Of a DNA stretch of 40,755 bases, positions 14,486 to 22,526 are shown in pieces. The position numbers and the translations under genes were made by a program. A model generated the notes under the pieces. The model was not told the DNA's origin. It saw only the letters and a program-made list of their open reading frames with translations, and did no database searches. Origin of the DNA: JAXHUE01 sp034189655 (GTDB lineage Bacteria; Chloroflexota; Dehalococcoidia; E44-bin15); the NCBI GenBank assembly GCA_034189655.1, contig JAXHUE010000016.1, positions 1 through 40,755 of the forward strand, given 5' to 3'. Each line of letters starts with the position of its first letter. The stretch's first letter is position 1.

Positions 14486-17410
14486 CTATGTCCTCCGCAC
14501 GTTGCACAGGAATGCCCTGAACTCTGGAATACCGGTATTGGGATCGCCCACGCGGGGGCTCAGCCTATTGGTGCTATCTCCTGTGGACAGCCCGGTATAC
14601 CCCCAGTTCCACGGTAGGCTGATGTAGTGGACCGTGGAGCCGTTCACCTGGAGGGGCTTCACGCGTATGGTCACTACTGCCTTCCCGGTGACGCTGGCAC
14701 CGCGGGCTGATTCCACGGTGACTGAGGCGCCGTTGGCGATGCCCTTCTCTGCTGCCAGCTCCTGGCTCATCTCCACGAACATCTCCGGCTGGAGCTCCAC
14801 CAGCCACGGCAGGCGTCTGGTCATCGAGCCAGTGTGCAGGTGCTCCGTCAGACGGTGAGTGGTGGCCACGATGGGATAGTCCGCCGCGTCACCCTTGGCC
14901 GCGGTCTCCCAGATGGTGATGGCCGGGTTGTCCTGCTGAGGGGACATCGGATTGGACACCGGGCTCTCCCAGGGCTCGTAGTGCTCTGGGAATGGGCCGT
15001 CGGGTCTGCCCGGGCCGAAGAGGTAGCCCCGGCCTTCAGGCTTCATGACGAACGGGTATTTGCCGCTGGTGCTTACGGGTGGGTCGCCGCCGTCGGCCAC
15101 GTCTCCCACCCAGCCGCTGCCGTTCCATGCGATGACGGGGTGAGTGCTGTCCCACGGATTGCCGGCCACGTCCACCGAGGCACGGTTGTACATGATGCGC
15201 CGGTTCACCGGCCAGGCCCATCCCCAGTCGGAGAAGAGGCCAATGCCCGAGGTATCGGTGCTGACCCGCTTCTGTGCCTTGTTGCCGTCCGCGGTGTACA
15301 TCCCGCACCACAGCCAGTTGCCACAGCTGGTGGTGCCATCGCTCTTCAATTTGCCGGGGCTCGATAGCAGCGTGCCCGTGCTTAAGTCGTAGCCATTCAT
15401 CTCCTTGGCCACCTGGCTCACATCGGGGTCGTTGCCGTAGCCCCACGTCAGCTCGGTAATGGCCTGGGCGTTCTTATCGGTCTGGCCTGCGTAGAGCCCC
15501 TGTATCTTCGACATCAGCCTGTTTATTATCCAGAGGTCGCTGTGTGCCTCTCCTGGTGGGTCTATGGCCTTGTAGCGCCACTGGTTCCAGCGGCAGGTAT
15601 TGCAGACGCTGCCCTCCTTCTCCAGGGAGGTCGCCGCTGGTAGGAGAATGACCTCCGTAGTGCAGTCGACCTGCTTCCACACCGTGGCCGTCTCCGTCTC
15701 CCAGAGGTCGATCACCACCATCCACTCCAGCTTGCCCAGGGACTGGCGCGCCGCTGTGCTGTTTGGGCCACTCACCGCGGGATTGATGCCCCAGCAGATG
15801 AGCCCCTTTATCTCGCCGTCGTCAATCGCCTTGAACAGGGACTGCCAGTCATAGCTGCCCGCCCTCTTGGGCAGATAGCTGAAGCTGGTGGTGTGGTCTG
15901 TGTTGCCGTACCATGCCTTGAGGATACTTGTAAACCGGGCCTTGTCCCCACCATAGGCCGAGAGGCTCTGCTCGCTGCTGCTGGGCATGCGGACACTCCC
16001 CCCGCCAGGCCCCCAGTGGTTCACCAGCCCCTGCAGCGTGCAGCCCAGGCCGTTCACCGCCCCGGTGATGCCATCCAGGCCGCCGCCGGCCACCCCGACA
16101 TTCCCCAGGAGGAGCTGCAGTATGCCGAAGGCGCGTACTGTCTGCGTGCCGGTGCTGCGCTGGCAGGCACTGGAGGAGAACACTATGGCCCCTGCCCGGT
16201 CTGCCTTGCCGGTGGCGGCGTAGGTCTGGCATATCTGCTGGAAGGTGGCCTTGTCGGTGCCGGTGACCTCCACTACCTTGTCATCGGTGTAGCGGGCGAA
16301 GTGCCTCTTCAAGAGCTGGAAGACGCAGTTGGGGTCCTGGAGGGTCTTATCCATCATCAGCGTGCCCGCACCATCCGTCTGCCATGCCCAGGTTGTCTTG
16401 TCATACGAGCTACCGTTCCAGCCCGAGAACAGCCCGTCCAGGGTATCGGCGGGGCCGGTAAACGCGGGGTTGACCAGGTAGGAGGCATTGGTATACTCTC
16501 TCACGTATTCCATGTTGTAGCTAGTCGGGTTGGCCTCCATATCGTCGATGATGTACCGTATCATGCCACCGATAAAGGCGATATCGGTGCTCGGCCTCAC
16601 CGCGGCGTAGAGGTCGGCCTTGGCCGAGGTGCGGGTGAAGCGGGGGTCTACATGGATAAGCGTGGCCCCATCCTCTTGTGCGTGGGTGACCCACTTGAAG
16701 GCAACGGGGAAGGACTCCGCCATGTTGCCCCCTATGACCAAGATACAATCGCTGGTGGCCAGGTCTGTCCAGGTATTGGACATTGGCCCCCTGCCCACCG
16801 TCTCTATATCGGCGGCCACCGCCGCAGAGACACATATTCGGGCCTCGTTCTCGATATAGACCAGGCCCAGGGCACGCAGCATCTTGCTCATCAGGTATGC
16901 CTCTTCGCTGTTGGGGAATACGCTCCCCAGCGAGGCAATGGCCTCGGTGCGGTTGACGGTGCGGCCCTCTGTGTCTGTCCCCACCCAGCTGGCGTCGCGG
17001 GTATCTTTGATCCTGCTGGCAGCCTGCTCGATGGCCCAGTCCAGGGATACCTCCTGCCAGGCGGTGCTGCCCGGTGCCCGATAGAGCGCCTTGGTGAGCC
17101 TCTGCTCGTTGTCGGCCAACTGATAGAGTGAGGCACCCTTGGGGCAGAGCGAGCCTTCACTCACCGGGTTATCCGGGTCGCCCTCTATGCTCACGATTGA
17201 GCCATCTTCCACGGCTACAATCGCACTACAGCCCACTCCGCAGTAGGGACAGACCGTTGTGAGCTCTCCGACCTCCTTGTGTAGTGGGATGCTGGCCACG
17301 GGTGAACCGGCGGTGATAAGATCGGCGGGCTTGCCCAGTAAGGGGAAGAGCATCAGCCCGCCGGCACCAGCACTTGAGAGCTTGATGAAATCTCTTCGGC
17401 TGATCTCCAA
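14486..17410 (-). CDS. Tat-exported formate dehydrogenase-like molybdopterin oxidoreductase
   Basis: This is a large catalytic subunit of the complex iron-sulfur molybdoenzyme family. The N terminus has a twin-arginine signal (ISRRDFIK then a hydrophobic stretch), so the mature enzyme probably acts outside the membrane. A [4Fe-4S] motif follows: CPYCGVGC with a distal LCPKG cysteine. The usual Sec/Cys molybdenum-ligand position is cysteine in EARICVSAAV; the next residue is Val, where formate dehydrogenases have His. The C-terminal pterin-binding domain (HRLTEHLHTG, LPWNWGYTG) is intact. I chose TTG 17410, preceded by AAAGGAGG, giving 974 residues; ATG 17458 would add 16. No Fe-S or membrane subunit gene adjoins it. 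Formate as substrate is uncertain. Confidence 0.85.
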   Translation of the reverse strand: MEISRRDFIKLSSAGAGGLMLFPLLGKPADLITAGSPVASIPLHKEVGELTTVCPYCGVGCSAIVAVEDGSIVSIEGDPDNPVSEGSLCPKGASLYQLADNEQRLTKALYRAPGSTAWQEVSLDWAIEQAASRIKDTRDASWVGTDTEGRTVNRTEAIASLGSVFPNSEEAYLMSKMLRALGLVYIENEARICVSAAVAADIETVGRGPMSNTWTDLATSDCILVIGGNMAESFPVAFKWVTHAQEDGATLIHVDPRFTRTSAKADLYAAVRPSTDIAFIGGMIRYIIDDMEANPTSYNMEYVREYTNASYLVNPAFTGPADTLDGLFSGWNGSSYDKTTWAWQTDGAGTLMMDKTLQDPNCVFQLLKRHFARYTDDKVVEVTGTDKATFQQICQTYAATGKADRAGAIVFSSSACQRSTGTQTVRAFGILQLLLGNVGVAGGGLDGITGAVNGLGCTLQGLVNHWGPGGGSVRMPSSSEQSLSAYGGDKARFTSILKAWYGNTDHTTSFSYLPKRAGSYDWQSLFKAIDDGEIKGLICWGINPAVSGPNSTAARQSLGKLEWMVVIDLWETETATVWKQVDCTTEVILLPAATSLEKEGSVCNTCRWNQWRYKAIDPPGEAHSDLWIINRLMSKIQGLYAGQTDKNAQAITELTWGYGNDPDVSQVAKEMNGYDLSTGTLLSSPGKLKSDGTTSCGNWLWCGMYTADGNKAQKRVSTDTSGIGLFSDWGWAWPVNRRIMYNRASVDVAGNPWDSTHPVIAWNGSGWVGDVADGGDPPVSTSGKYPFVMKPEGRGYLFGPGRPDGPFPEHYEPWESPVSNPMSPQQDNPAITIWETAAKGDAADYPIVATTHRLTEHLHTGSMTRRLPWLVELQPEMFVEMSQELAAEKGIANGASVTVESARGASVTGKAVVTIRVKPLQVNGSTVHYISLPWNWGYTGLSTGDSTNRLSPRVGDPNTGIPEFRAFLCNVRRT

Positions 17411-17512
17411 TGGCCTTGTTCCTCCTTTCACACCTGCTTGTATGGCGGTCTCGCGCATTCCGCCTTGGGCCCGTTGTGTGATAGAATGTACAGAGAAGGT
17501 GTGCCGCGCAGT

Positions 17513-17542
17513 ATTATACCCTATGGGGGTATGGTATATCAA
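17513..17542 (-). promoter_or_regulatory. Promoter of the Fdh-like gene
   Basis: TTGATA (17537-17542), an 18-base spacer and a perfect TATAAT (17513-17518) on the minus strand. Start is expected near 17506, giving a leader of about 96 bases to the TTG start. The spacer and part of the -10 are occupied by the palindrome listed next, so a bound repressor would block RNA polymerase directly. Confidence 0.8.
17516..17532. promoter_or_regulatory. CsoR-family operator between fdh and its divergent regulator
   Basis: ATACCC-TATGG-GGGTAT is a 6-5-6 inverted repeat with the G/C core and A/T flanks typical of CsoR-family operators (TACCC...GGGTA class). It overlaps the fdh -10 and spacer and lies 45 bases before the CsoR-family gene. 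That gene is therefore the obvious candidate to bind it and to control both directions. Confidence 0.75.
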
Positions 17543-17576
17543 CCCTTGCAGCGCGAGTAAATTTGCCGGAGTGGTC

Positions 17577-17867
17577 ATGTCACAAGACACGGTATCGCAG
17601 GATTTGCTGCTGAAACGACTGAAGCGGATCGAAGGGCAGGTGCGTGGCATTCAGAGGATGATTGAGGAGGGCCGTGACTGCGAGAGCATCATCACACAAC
17701 TGGCTGCCATTCGCTCCGCCATTGAGGGCGTGGGGGCCCTGGTGCTGAACAACTACATGAAGCTCTGTTTTCCCAGGCGAAATGAGCCCGAATCTACGGA
17801 TTTCGACGCCTTCGCTCGTTCAGTGGCCATATGGGGGAGGGCGAGGGTTGGTGATAGCGATAGCTAG
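17577..17867 (+). CDS. CsoR/RcnR/FrmR/CstR-family transcriptional repressor
   Basis: The 96-residue all-helical protein carries the family signature: LLKRLKRIEGQVRGIQRMIEEGRDC then QLAAIRSAI. In copper sensors of this family the ligands are Cys, His and Cys at relative positions 0, +25 and +29. Here these are C35, Y60 and C64: both cysteines are kept, and His is replaced by Tyr. Loss of His with both Cys retained is the pattern of persulfide-sensing CstR-type members, so copper sensing is less likely; this is inference. ATG 17577 follows GGAG. The gene diverges from the Fdh-like gene, and the palindrome between them is its probable operator. The C-terminal tail after residue 70 is longer than in many members. 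Confidence 0.9.
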   Translation: MSQDTVSQDLLLKRLKRIEGQVRGIQRMIEEGRDCESIITQLAAIRSAIEGVGALVLNNYMKLCFPRRNEPESTDFDAFARSVAIWGRARVGDSDS

Positions 17868-17980
17868 CCAAAGGCCCTGGGGCGATGTGTGGCGATATCA
17901 CTTTCGCTGGTGGGTTAAAGTGGACGGTACCAATCACTTTGGGCGTGGCATTCAGCGTTCCCACATACATAGGCCACTCT

Positions 17981-18973
17981 TCAGGCCGCGACTGGTCGCA
18001 CCAGTTCCGCCATCAATGCATTGAACGTGGCCGGTTCATCGACGAACGGCTCGTGGCCGGACTCCTCGAACCAGACGATTCTCTTCGACGGCGCGGTCAA
18101 GGCGTCGAAGTAGGCTAGGCTGATCTCCGAAGGGACCCAGTGATCATTGCGCCCGAGGAAGAAGAACACCGGCATCTGCAACGAGGGCACGGCCTCGATG
18201 AGGTTGATACTCGACACCTCCTCCCACGTGGCGTCGAGGGAGAACAGAAAGCCACGGAAGAGCTTCGGGAGATCGAAGACCGACAATTCCGGCTCGCTGA
18301 GATACATTCGTCCGAGGTCCCACAGCACCCTCATGTTCATGTGGCCCTCGATGCGGTTCAACCAGGTGCGCTGCGTCCACATGGCCTTGGCGGTGTGAGG
18401 CGGCGGCCCGATGGTGCTCAGCTCCTTAATGGCCTTGCGGTTGTTGAGACGCTGCGCTTCGGCAAGCACGAAGGCATACGTCGACGACTCACTCGCCGCC
18501 CAGTCGCCGATCTGGCCACAGCCGACATAGGCCGCGACCTTCTCCGGGAAGCGTGCGGCGTAGAGTGGGCCGAGGACAGAGCCCCAGGAGTGCCCGAATA
18601 TCGTGACTTTTTTATTTCCGATGCGTCTGCACACCGCCTCGACCAGCTCGTCTAAGTCGGCGATGAACTGCTCCACCGTCATGGACGATCTGGGGGTCTT
18701 GCGGTCGAACGATTTGCCGCTGCCGCGCTGGTCCCAGTAGACCACTGTGAAGTCCTTCTCCAGCGGCGCATTGAAGTGACGGAAGAAATGCGTCTCGGAA
18801 AAGCCTGGCCCGCCGTACAAGAGGACTAGCGGCGGATTGGTGAGACTCTCGCCACGAATCATCACCCATTGATCAAGCCCGCCGAGGCGGAGGTATTTGA
18901 CCTCAGCGATGCTGCCCGGAGCGACCTCGCCCGTAGGCCCGCGGAAGGGCCGCGTCTTTCCCAGCCGTTTCAT
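17981..18973 (-). CDS. Alpha/beta-hydrolase, proline iminopeptidase-like
   Basis: The 330-residue protein is an alpha/beta hydrolase with the HGGPG-type oxyanion segment (LLYGGPGFSE), WDQRGSGKS as in proline iminopeptidases, the nucleophile elbow GHSWGS, the acid in GRNDHWV and the catalytic histidine in ESGHEP. The WDQRG-x-GxS motif favours the S33 peptidase/iminopeptidase group, but substrate prediction within this group is unreliable. No signal peptide is seen. ATG 18973 has GGAGGTGG upstream. It does not form an obvious operon: its 3' end is convergent with the CsoR-family gene and its 5' side faces a tRNA. It looks like a stand-alone acquisition. Confidence 0.85.
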   Translation of the reverse strand: MKRLGKTRPFRGPTGEVAPGSIAEVKYLRLGGLDQWVMIRGESLTNPPLVLLYGGPGFSETHFFRHFNAPLEKDFTVVYWDQRGSGKSFDRKTPRSSMTVEQFIADLDELVEAVCRRIGNKKVTIFGHSWGSVLGPLYAARFPEKVAAYVGCGQIGDWAASESSTYAFVLAEAQRLNNRKAIKELSTIGPPPHTAKAMWTQRTWLNRIEGHMNMRVLWDLGRMYLSEPELSVFDLPKLFRGFLFSLDATWEEVSSINLIEAVPSLQMPVFFFLGRNDHWVPSEISLAYFDALTAPSKRIVWFEESGHEPFVDEPATFNALMAELVRPVAA

Positions 18974-19063
18974 GCGCCACCTCCGGTGTGGATGGGCCGT
19001 TGCGTTTTGGAGGAGGTGAGATGAGATTGGCTATGGAGCCCTTTGTGGTAACGTAATCGCCGC

Positions 19064-19138
19064 TGGTGGGCCCGGTAGGATTCGAACCTACGACCGACCG
19101 GTTATGAGCCGGTTGCTCTGCCGCTGAGCTACAGGCCC
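19064..19138 (-). tRNA. tRNA with anticodon CAT (elongator Met or Ile2)
   Basis: A full 75-nt cloverleaf reads on the minus strand: acceptor GGGCCTG with CGGGCCC, D stem GCTC/GAGC, anticodon stem ACCGG/CCGGT around loop CTCATAA, T stem GTAGG/CCTAC around TTCGAAT, and an encoded CCA (19064-19066). Position 1 pairs normally and the anticodon stem lacks three G-C pairs, so it is not the initiator. CAT can be elongator Met or, if lysidinylated, Ile2; sequence by eye does not settle which. Confidence 0.95.
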
Positions 19139-19176
19139 CCTTCCATTGAGCTATAGATGTGCCTATCGCCTTCCCG

Positions 19177-19206
19177 ATTGTATCATACTCGCCCCTGGGG
19201 CAACAA
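19177..19206 (-). promoter_or_regulatory. Promoter of the CAT tRNA
   Basis: TTGTTG (19201-19206), an 18-base spacer and TACAAT (19177-19182) on the minus strand. A start near 19170 would leave a leader of about 32 bases to be removed by RNase P. Confidence 0.55.
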
Positions 19207-19472
19207 CTGGCCCCCCGATACGTCGGCGAGCAGGCCACCCCTCTCCTAGAGGCCGCCCCGCGCCAGCCCCTCGTTTACTGTGGAGTGCTCCATCTCCTGC
19301 CTCAGTACGTGTCGTGTTTCGCTTTGCCAGGGGCCTGTGGACATCTGCGACCTCCTTGGGGCCATAGGTGGGCGTTGTCGGTGGCAATGGTCACTTCAGG
19401 CGGCGCTCGGCCTGCTGTCAAGCGCGGCCCTCGCCTCTCGGGCCTCATTGCCGACCATCGGTGGGATGGCGT

Positions 19473-19502
19473 TTGACTTTGTGCGAGGCCGCGATGTAGA
19501 AT
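19473..19502 (+). promoter_or_regulatory. Promoter of the first CoA-transferase pair
   Basis: TTGACT (19473-19478), an 18-base spacer and TAGAAT (19497-19502). The predicted start near 19509 gives a leader of about 220 bases to the first gene. Confidence 0.65.
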
Positions 19503-19730
19503 CCAACCGGGTGTTTATGGAAATTGGCTTATAAGGAGGAAGATAGCCTGCGAAGAGTGACTGTTGGAGATGCCGGAGACCATCGGAGGTTGGTGCTTCG
19601 CCTTCGGCATACGAGGGTTTCATAGAGGGTTTATGGACAGGTTATTTCCCCCCTTATCATTGCCGGGGGTGATGTTATGTAGGTTACATGGTTTTACCAG
19701 GCAGGCTCGATTTTTTTTGGAGGTGTCGTT
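19503..19730 (+). other. Long leader before the CoA-transferase pair
   Basis: About 220 bases without a gene. It holds a five-codon mini-ORF (ATG at 19515) whose stop overlaps an AAGGAGG, but no good start follows that site. It also holds a CCCCC...GGGGG pair near 19650-19670 and a run of eight T just before the ribosome-binding site (19711-19718). No known riboswitch pattern was recognised. The upstream stretch 19207-19472 shows nothing. Confidence 0.45.
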
Positions 19731-20990
19731 TTGGCAGAGCAGAGAGAGTCTTTACTGAGTGGCTATCGGGTTCTCGACCTTGCCGACGAGAGGGGCCTCA
19801 TGTGCGGTCAGATACTTGGCTGCCTCGGTGCCGATGTCGTCAAGGTCGAGCGCCCCAGCGGCGATGCGGCGAGGAATGTCGGCCCCTTCTACCACGACAT
19901 CCCCGATCCAGAGAAAAGCCTCTACTGGTGGTGGACCAATCTCAACAAGAGGGGCATAACCCTGGATATCGAGACAGCGGACGGCCAGGCCATCTTCAAG
20001 AAGCTGGTGGAGAAGGCCGACATCGTGGTGGAGAGCTTTGAGCCGGGGTACATGGCAGGCCTGGGCCTGGGATACGAGGACCTGGAGGCGATAAACCCCG
20101 GCATCGTCATGACCTCCATCACCCCTTTCGGCCAGAGTGGCCCCTATGTCGATAGCGAGTACAAGGTCACCGACCTGGTCTCGGTATCCATCGCGGGCAT
20201 GACCCGCATCTACGGGGACCCGGACCGGCCGCCCAACCGCATAAGCTACCCCCAGGCCTACTTCCAGGGCGGGGCTCAGGGGGCCATGGGCTCCATGGTG
20301 GCCCTTTTCCACCGGGAGATGACCGGGGAGGGGCAGCAGGTCGATGTCTCCATCCAGCAGTCGCTGGCGCTGACCCTGATGATGGTCGCCGAGTTCTACG
20401 AGATCCTGGGCATCAACTACCGCGGGGCGGGGCCTTTCGGCGGGATACCGGGACGCATGTCGCGGTGGATATGGCCCTGCAAGGACGGCTATGTATACCT
20501 GATGATGGGCGGAGGGGCTGCCCTCGGCGTCCGCGTCTCCACCGAGAGGCTGGTGGCCTGGGCCAATAGCGAAGGGTATGCCATGGAGCTCAAGGGTGTC
20601 GACTGGCTCAGCCGCAGCTCGGCCGAGCTGGGCCAGGAGGGAATCACCCACCAGGAAGACCTCGTTGGCGAGTTCATCAAGACAAAGACCAAGGCGGAGC
20701 TCCTGGAGCGGGCAGTGCGGGAGTCCATCATGTGTATCCCGGTGAACAGCACCAAGGATGTGGTGGAGAGCCCCCAGCTCGAGGACCGAGGATTCTGGGT
20801 CCAGGTGTCACACCCGGAGCTGGGCGAGACCTTCACCTATCCTGGCTTCCTCATCAAGATGAGCGAGCTCACCTATGAGCCACAGCGAAGGGCGCCGCTC
20901 ATCGGCGAGCACAACAGTGAGATATACGAGAAGGAGCTCAGCATCTCCAGGGGGGAACTCGTGCTCTTGAAGGCCAGGGGAGTTATTTGA
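19731..20990 (+). CDS. CaiB/BaiF-family CoA-transferase, subunit without the catalytic Asp
   Basis: Class III CoA-transferases move CoA between carboxylic acids through an aspartyl-CoA anhydride. This 419-residue protein has the family frame: GYRVLDLAD, GADVVKVERP, LNKRGITLD, FGQSGPY, the REMTGEGQQVDVS block and IGEHN at the end. When aligned on the R-x-x-TG-x-G block, the usual Asp position falls on Tyr177 (QAYFQGG); no Asp is nearby. It is therefore probably inactive alone and paired with the next gene, which keeps the Asp. The start is TTG 19731 with GGAGGTG upstream. It ends 13 bases before its partner. The substrate is unknown. Confidence 0.88.
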   Translation: MAEQRESLLSGYRVLDLADERGLMCGQILGCLGADVVKVERPSGDAARNVGPFYHDIPDPEKSLYWWWTNLNKRGITLDIETADGQAIFKKLVEKADIVVESFEPGYMAGLGLGYEDLEAINPGIVMTSITPFGQSGPYVDSEYKVTDLVSVSIAGMTRIYGDPDRPPNRISYPQAYFQGGAQGAMGSMVALFHREMTGEGQQVDVSIQQSLALTLMMVAEFYEILGINYRGAGPFGGIPGRMSRWIWPCKDGYVYLMMGGGAALGVRVSTERLVAWANSEGYAMELKGVDWLSRSSAELGQEGITHQEDLVGEFIKTKTKAELLERAVRESIMCIPVNSTKDVVESPQLEDRGFWVQVSHPELGETFTYPGFLIKMSELTYEPQRRAPLIGEHNSEIYEKELSISRGELVLLKARGVI

Positions 20991-21003
20991 GAAGGAGGAT
21001 GAC

Positions 21004-22275
21004 ATGGCGAAACAGGTGTTTGAAGGGGTCAAGGTTGCCGATTTTGCCTGGGTAGGGGTAGGTGTTCAGCCCTCAAGGGAGCTTGCCGAGCACGGGGCCA
21101 CCGTAGTCCGCGTGGAGTCTCACAAAGTGCCCGACTCGCTCCGGACCTTCCCCCCCCACAAAGACTGGATCCCCGGCATCGACCGCAGCGCCTTCGGCAT
21201 GGCCTACAATACGAACAAATACAGCATAAGCCTGGACCTGACCAACCCCAAGGGCCAGGAGATCGCCAGGAAGCTGGTGGCCTGGGCCGACATCGTCACC
21301 GAGGCCTTCACCCCGGGGACTATGGCCAGGTGGGGGCTGGACTACGAGAGCTGCACGAAGATAAAGCCAGACATCATCTACTACTCTACCTGCCAGATGG
21401 GGCAGAAGGGCCCCCTGGCCCAGTTCGGGGGCTATGGCATGTTCGGTGCGTGCTATGCCGGCTTCTCCAACTTAATCGGCTGGTCCGACCGCGAGCCATT
21501 GCCTATCTTCAACAACTACACCGACTTCATCTCCCCGTGGTACCTGACGGCAACGGTCATCGCCTGCCTCCTCCGCCGGCGTAGGACCGGCAGGGGCATG
21601 TACCTCGACCAGGCGCAGATGGAGGCGGGCTCTCTCTTCCTGGGACCGATCGTGCTGGACTACGTGGTGAACGGGCGGATAATGGAGCGCATGGGCAATA
21701 GGGACCTCTACATGTGCCCTCACGGGGTCTACCCCTGCTACCCCAGGATGGCGGGCCCCTTCCCTGAAGACCGCTGGTGTGCCATCACCGTATCCAGCGA
21801 CGCGGAGTGGCGGGCCTTCTGCGCGGTCATGGGGGACCCGGAGTGGACCAAGGACCCCAAGTTCACCACCTTCGCTGCCAGGAAGGAGAACGAGGATGAG
21901 CTGGACGGGCTGATTGCGGAGTGGACCAAGAACTTCTCCGCGGAGCGGATGATGGAGATGATGCAGAAGGCGGGGGTGCCGGCAGGGGTGGTGGAGGTCG
22001 GTGAAGACCTGTTCAAGGACCCCCAGCTTGCGCACCGCGAGCACTTCAGGTTCCTGGAGCACAAGGTGATCGGTCGCCATGCCTACAACGCACCGGCCTA
22101 CAGGCTCTCCAAGACCCCGAACCACATCTGGAAGGCCGGGCCGTGCCTGGGCGAGGACAATGAGTACGTGTTCAAGGAGGTGCTCGGCTTCTCAGACGAC
22201 GATATCGCCGACCTCCTGGTAGAAGGGGTGATCACCACGGAGGCCGATGCGCCGTCCATCCCGGCGATGTTCTAG
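21004..22275 (+). CDS. CaiB/BaiF-family CoA-transferase, subunit with the catalytic Asp
   Basis: A 423-residue class III CoA-transferase. It has GVKVADFAWVGVG, GATVVRVESH, NKYSISLDL, FTPGTMARWGL, and RRTGRGMYLDQAQME. The catalytic aspartate is present as D174 in NNYTDFISPW, spaced from RRTG as in active members. It probably forms a hetero-oligomer with the preceding Asp-less protein, like BbsE/BbsF of anaerobic toluene metabolism or SmtA/SmtB; that analogy rests on gene pairing and the single Asp, not on a search. ATG 21004 follows GAGAAGGAGGATGAC. Nothing nearby identifies the acid that is activated. Confidence 0.9.
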   Translation: MAKQVFEGVKVADFAWVGVGVQPSRELAEHGATVVRVESHKVPDSLRTFPPHKDWIPGIDRSAFGMAYNTNKYSISLDLTNPKGQEIARKLVAWADIVTEAFTPGTMARWGLDYESCTKIKPDIIYYSTCQMGQKGPLAQFGGYGMFGACYAGFSNLIGWSDREPLPIFNNYTDFISPWYLTATVIACLLRRRRTGRGMYLDQAQMEAGSLFLGPIVLDYVVNGRIMERMGNRDLYMCPHGVYPCYPRMAGPFPEDRWCAITVSSDAEWRAFCAVMGDPEWTKDPKFTTFAARKENEDELDGLIAEWTKNFSAERMMEMMQKAGVPAGVVEVGEDLFKDPQLAHREHFRFLEHKVIGRHAYNAPAYRLSKTPNHIWKAGPCLGEDNEYVFKEVLGFSDDDIADLLVEGVITTEADAPSIPAMF

Positions 22276-22409
22276 CCGGCATGTCCCGTAGCGAGGGGGC
22301 TTATTAAACGGGGCTCTGGTGCCCGGGGGTCACCGCGGGGGCCAGGCCCTCTGCCCTGTCCTGGTGTGGAGGGAATCCTGCTATCGGCCGGGGCGGCGAG
22401 GGCTTGCCG

Positions 22410-22442
22410 AAAAGGTCGGGCGCGGTACAAGCCCGCGCCCGG
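22410..22442 (-). terminator. Candidate terminator of the redox operon
   Basis: A 9-bp perfect G/C stem (CGGGCGCGG 22417-22425 with CCGCGCCCG 22433-22441, 7-base loop). On the minus strand it is followed by ACC and four T, about 85 bases after the stop of the reductase gene. The T-run is short. It also separates this operon from the convergent CoA-transferase genes. Confidence 0.45.
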
Positions 22443-22526
22443 CCTCGCGTTTGCGCTATTTCTGCCTGGTGGGGAACGGGGTATCAGCGCGCACTCCGCG
22501 CCCTTGAGGCCCGAGGTGGCCGCCGG

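Noticed and set aside
14486..17410. In-frame TGA selenocysteine codon in the Fdh-like gene
   Set aside because: The ligand position is an ordinary cysteine and the frame has no internal stop, so selenocysteine is not needed.
19681..19730. Intrinsic terminator or attenuator formed by the T8 run before the CoA-transferase start
   Set aside because: No G/C-rich hairpin immediately precedes the T-run; only a weak TGGT/ACCA pair is present.
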